Of a DNA stretch of 64,000 bases, positions 60,414 through 64,000 are shown piece by piece. The notes beneath the pieces were generated by a model that was given only the letters and a program-made list of their open reading frames with translations, did not search any database and was not told the origin of the DNA. The stretch's first letter is position 1. Each line of letters opens with the position of its first letter. The stretch comes from Chitinophagaceae bacterium (lineage in GTDB: Bacteria; Bacteroidota; Bacteroidia; Chitinophagales; Chitinophagaceae): positions 23,939 through 87,938 of the forward strand of contig JAIXWH010000066.1 of assembly GCA_027484165.1 (NCBI GenBank), in the 5' to 3' direction. A program made the position numbers and the translations under genes.

Positions 60414-61574
60414 TTAAGATTTAGAAACAAGGTTTAAAATTTCAGTTACCATAACTGACCAACTGTATTTCTTTTTTTCGCTAAGTAAACCGGGTATAAA
60501 ATTCTGTTTGCCAATGCTGAAATAAGATTCAATTTTTTCTGCAATTGAGTTTGAATTGGGTTCAGCAACAAGTCCAACTTTATTATCAGGCACCAAATCA
60601 GGAAGACCTCCCACATTGGTTACAATCATTGGTATTTCAAAATGATAAGCAAGAGGAGTTACTCCGCTTTGAGTCGCATTCTTGTAGGGCTGTATCACTA
60701 AATCTGAAGCGCACATGTAATATTTCACTTCACTGTCTGATATAAAATCTGTTCTCAAAATTAATTTATCCTGTATTCCCAAATCAGCAATCAGATTATC
60801 ATAAATTTTTTGATCTTCATAGAATTCTCCTGCAATTAAGAACTTAATTTCCTGATTGAAGGTTTTAGATTTTTTAAGTATTGAAATTGCTTTAAACAAC
60901 AAATCCAATCCTTTATATTTACGAATAAAACCAAAAAACAAAACAATAGGTTGATTTGAATCAATATTTATTTTTTGTCTAGCCAGACCTCGGTCTATTT
61001 TTTCACCAAAATTATCGTAGAGTGGGTGAGGAACATATTTGGCTGAAGTATTTTTTGAAAAAATACTCAAATCATTCAATACTTTTTGACTCATGGTAAT
61101 AAATCCGTCAATAGATTTTACGAAATATTGAGTGAATGCCTTATCTCCAAATCTTTTCTCATGCGGAATGATATTATCTGCAATGCAAACCACTTTTGAA
61201 TGTTGGTTCTTTTTTATAATTCTGAGTATAGTTCCTAAACAAGGTCCCATGAAAGGAAGCCAATATCTAACTATTACAAGATCAGGTTTTGATTTTTTTA
61301 TTTGAATCCCGATTTTAATCCAATTCAATGGATTTATAGAATTGATTACTTTTTTTATACGTAAATCAGTAGGAGGAGGTTCACTGGAAAATTGTGTTGT
61401 TCCTGGAAATAAAAAACCAGGATACTGCAGAGAAAAAGTATAGATTGTTACTTCAAAACCTTCTTTGATGAATTCTCTTGCTAATCTTTCATTATAGGAA
61501 GCCAAGCCACCCCTTAATGGATGAGCCGGTCCAATGAGTACAATATTTTTTTTTGATGATTCCAAAAATTTCAA
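60414..61574 (-). CDS. glycosyltransferase family 4 protein
   Basis: GPAHPLRGGLASYNERLAREF; FFGFIRKYKGLDLLFKA; C-terminal GT-B motifs. Confidence 0.87.
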   Translation of the reverse strand: MKFLESSKKNIVLIGPAHPLRGGLASYNERLAREFIKEGFEVTIYTFSLQYPGFLFPGTTQFSSEPPPTDLRIKKVINSINPLNWIKIGIQIKKSKPDLVIVRYWLPFMGPCLGTILRIIKKNQHSKVVCIADNIIPHEKRFGDKAFTQYFVKSIDGFITMSQKVLNDLSIFSKNTSAKYVPHPLYDNFGEKIDRGLARQKINIDSNQPIVLFFGFIRKYKGLDLLFKAISILKKSKTFNQEIKFLIAGEFYEDQKIYDNLIADLGIQDKLILRTDFISDSEVKYYMCASDLVIQPYKNATQSGVTPLAYHFEIPMIVTNVGGLPDLVPDNKVGLVAEPNSNSIAEKIESYFSIGKQNFIPGLLSEKKKYSWSVMVTEILNLVSKS

Positions 61575-61582
61575 TTTGAAAA

Positions 61583-62524
61583 TTATAATCCTAATTTATT
61601 TTCAATTAGATAATGATTTCGTTCAGATGAATTTCTGGATATTAATTCTCCGATAAATCCTGCCAAAAACAATTGAGTTCCCATAATCATTGCCAAAATT
61701 GCGAAGAAAAATAAAGGTCGTTGAGTCATTCCGATAGCATCAAAAAAGAATTTAGAAACTGTCAAGTATGCAAAAATTAATAACCCAGATAAAAATGAAA
61801 TAGTGCCCCATAAACCAAAAAAATGCATCGGTCGTTTTCCAAACTTTCCAACAAAAAAGATAGTCATTAAATCTAAAAACCCATTTACAAATCTTTCCCA
61901 TCCGAATTTTGTGACACCATATTTTCTTGCTCTATGCTCAACTACTTTTTCACCGATTCTTTTAAATCCTGCCCATTTTGCTAAAACAGGAACATATCGA
62001 TGCATCTCTCCATAAACTTCAATACATTTAACTACTTTATTTTTATATGCTTTTAATCCGCAATTAAAATCATTCAATTGGATTCCACTCATTTTTCTTG
62101 CGGCTGCATTGAATAATTTACTAGGGATATTTTTAGTAAGTGTATTGTCGTATCTCTTTTTTTTCCAACCACTAACAATGTCATAATTCTCCTCTAAAAC
62201 CATTCTTCTTAATTCAGGTATTTCATCAGGACTATCCTGCATATCAGCATCCATGGTAATGATTACTTGTCCAAGTGCTGCTTTAAATCCTTCATTCAAT
62301 GCTGCACTTTTACCATAATTACGTTGAAACTTGATTCCTTTGATATTTGAATTTGATGATCTCAGATTTTCAATAACGTTCCATGAATCATCAGTACTGC
62401 CATCATCAATTAAAATAACTTCGTAACTTAATTGATTAGCATTAACAACACGTTCAATCCAAGCTAACAATTCTGGAAGAGATTCTTCTTCATTAAACAA
62501 GGGTATTACTATCGATACGTCCAT
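61583..62524 (-). CDS. glycosyltransferase family 2 (DPM1/ArnC-like)
   Basis: VSIVIPLFNEEESLPELL, LIDDGSTDDSW, MDADMQDSPDEIP, two C-terminal TM helices. Confidence 0.9.
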   Translation of the reverse strand: MDVSIVIPLFNEEESLPELLAWIERVVNANQLSYEVILIDDGSTDDSWNVIENLRSSNSNIKGIKFQRNYGKSAALNEGFKAALGQVIITMDADMQDSPDEIPELRRMVLEENYDIVSGWKKKRYDNTLTKNIPSKLFNAAARKMSGIQLNDFNCGLKAYKNKVVKCIEVYGEMHRYVPVLAKWAGFKRIGEKVVEHRARKYGVTKFGWERFVNGFLDLMTIFFVGKFGKRPMHFFGLWGTISFLSGLLIFAYLTVSKFFFDAIGMTQRPLFFFAILAMIMGTQLFLAGFIGELISRNSSERNHYLIENKLGL

Positions 62525-62575
62525 TAATCTTTATTTATAATTACAAAAATTATTTATTGTGCTAATATAAGTCAA

Positions 62576-63061
62576 TTATTGTCTTTTACTAAAAATTCCT
62601 GCACAAAACATCGAAGTTACTGCTCCAATTAGCAGATGTATAAAAATATTTGTTGCAAGCATCATCGGAATAAAAATTGCTCTAAACTGCTGACTGTTTT
62701 CTGCAATTTCAGCAGGAGTTTTGTTTCCTTGTTTCATAATTAAGAGATTGTTTTCTGCAATTCCCGTTTCACAAATTTGTGGATTGATTTTGTAAAAGAT
62801 GTATGTAAAAAAAGTAGTAACCAATGTTACCACAATAAAAGCTTTGAATCCTTCAGAAAAAAGTGACTTGATATGAAAAAGTTGCATCTGAAATCTAGCA
62901 GCTGCAACAACCCAAATCAATCCGATAACATAAGTAATATAAATTATGATTTGCGATTTACTCTTTATTTGATTTTCCAGAATGTAAAAAGAAATCAATT
63001 GTATTACAATTAAAATCACTGAAATAATTATGCCTTTTTTTGAAGAATTCAATTGTTTCAC
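62576..63061 (-). CDS. DUF4199-like membrane protein
   Basis: Four predicted TM segments; overall pattern. Confidence 0.55.
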   Translation of the reverse strand: MKQLNSSKKGIIISVILIVIQLISFYILENQIKSKSQIIIYITYVIGLIWVVAAARFQMQLFHIKSLFSEGFKAFIVVTLVTTFFTYIFYKINPQICETGIAENNLLIMKQGNKTPAEIAENSQQFRAIFIPMMLATNIFIHLLIGAVTSMFCAGIFSKRQ

Positions 63062-63232
63062 CTGGATTTATTTTTTTAATATGTTTTGATCTATAAAATT
63101 ACTTAAAATTGATGTATTATTAATATTTTACACATGCTTCATTTTTACAATACAATGAATTCCATTCAAATAAAAGGAATAATAAGCGAAGGATAATGGT
63201 CTAAATTGCATCTTAAGCATAAATGAATTTTA

Positions 63233-63799
63233 TTGACAGAATATCCAGAATACATCGAGAATCTTAAAAACGGCGATAGGCAGGCATTTACTCAATTGGT
63301 TGATACTTACAAAAATCGTGTTTTTAATACCATTCTAAGTATAATTCAACAACAACAGGATGCAGAGGATTTAACTCAAGAGGTATTTATTCAGGTATTC
63401 AATAGTATTGGCAGTTTTAGAGGAGAGGCTAAACTTTCTACTTGGATTTATAAGATTTCAATCATGAAATCTTATGAATTTGAAAGAAAAAAGAAAGCAC
63501 AAAAGAGGCTTGATTTTTTTAAGAATATGGTAGGATTGGGAACCATTCAAAACGAATTTTCTGATTTTGTACATCCAGGAGTTGAATTAATAAAAAAAGA
63601 AAAAGCAAAACATTTGTTTTGTGCCTTAAAAAAATTACCTGATAACCAAAGAACCGTTTTTACATTAATAAAAATTGAAGGATTGTCGTATCAGGAGGTT
63701 GCTGAAATCATGAATAAAAGTGTGAAAAGTATAGAAGGATTAATGATTAGGGCAAAAGAACATTTGAAAATCATTTTAAAACCCTATCAAAACTTATGA
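63233..63799 (+). CDS. ECF-type RNA polymerase sigma factor (TTG start)
   Basis: DAEDLTQEVFIQVFNSIGSFRGEAKLSTWIYKI; KLPDNQRTVFTLIKIEGLSYQEVAEIM. Confidence 0.9.
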   Translation: MTEYPEYIENLKNGDRQAFTQLVDTYKNRVFNTILSIIQQQQDAEDLTQEVFIQVFNSIGSFRGEAKLSTWIYKISIMKSYEFERKKKAQKRLDFFKNMVGLGTIQNEFSDFVHPGVELIKKEKAKHLFCALKKLPDNQRTVFTLIKIEGLSYQEVAEIMNKSVKSIEGLMIRAKEHLKIILKPYQNL

Positions 63800-64000
63800 T
63801 TATGAATCAAAGAACAGAAACAGAAATCTATGAAATTATCAATTCTATTGATAACATAACCAGAGCAGAAGTATCACCTTATTTTAATTCAACACTCAAC
63901 GGCAGGTTACAAAAAGTTTCAGACATTGAATTCACTGGACGTTTAGTGATTATTTTAGCAGCATCAGTTTTTTTACTCCTTTTAAATACTTTTTTTTTAA
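63796..64000 (+). CDS. putative anti-sigma/membrane protein, N-terminal part (truncated by window end)
   Basis: Start overlaps the sigma-factor stop (ATGA); open to window end; TM segment FTGRLVIILAASVFLLLLNTFF. Confidence 0.6.
   Translation, partial: MIMNQRTETEIYEIINSIDNITRAEVSPYFNSTLNGRLQKVSDIEFTGRLVIILAASVFLLLLNTFFL

Noticed and set aside
1-64000. tRNA/rRNA genes, transposases, integrases, prophage or known defence genes
   Set aside because: None recognised by eye on either strand; a tRNAscan/Infernal and HMM search would be needed to exclude them formally.

Overview
AT-rich chromosomal window from a member of the Bacteroidota, probably Chitinophagales-like. The lineage call is inferred from TAnnTTTG promoter motifs, a GLPGLI-family protein, a TonB receptor with a carboxypeptidase-like N-terminal domain, and overall gene content. 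About 50 ORFs are dense and mostly housekeeping: pnp 3' end, prmA, plsY, dnaG, smc, hutH/hutU and hutI/ftcD, topoisomerase IV B and A subunits, an ABC-F protein, thrS-infC-(rluF-like)-rpmI-rplT, lgt, rpmE2, tpiA, lepA, a GDP-heptose-type set (gmhA/hddA/hddC/gmhB-like) with glycosyltransferases, and an ECF sigma factor. I saw no CRISPR array, transposase, integrase, rRNA or tRNA. The main unexplained signal is the ~1.1 kb non-coding region 20484-21616. It holds two sibling modules that share TTAATCC(G)AAACC and TATCCAATCCAATGAA sequences, each with its own inverted repeat and its own strong intrinsic terminator. These look like tandem small RNAs with a repeated C-rich putative seed. Other leads are structured leaders before rpmI-rplT and rpmE2, a candidate operator (ATGACA repeats plus a palindrome) at 16377-16445, a divergent MurC-like ligase next to hutI-ftcD, and a split between convergent gene pairs with perfect hairpin terminators and pairs with almost no spacer. 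No homology search or folding was run. Product names come from reading the translations.
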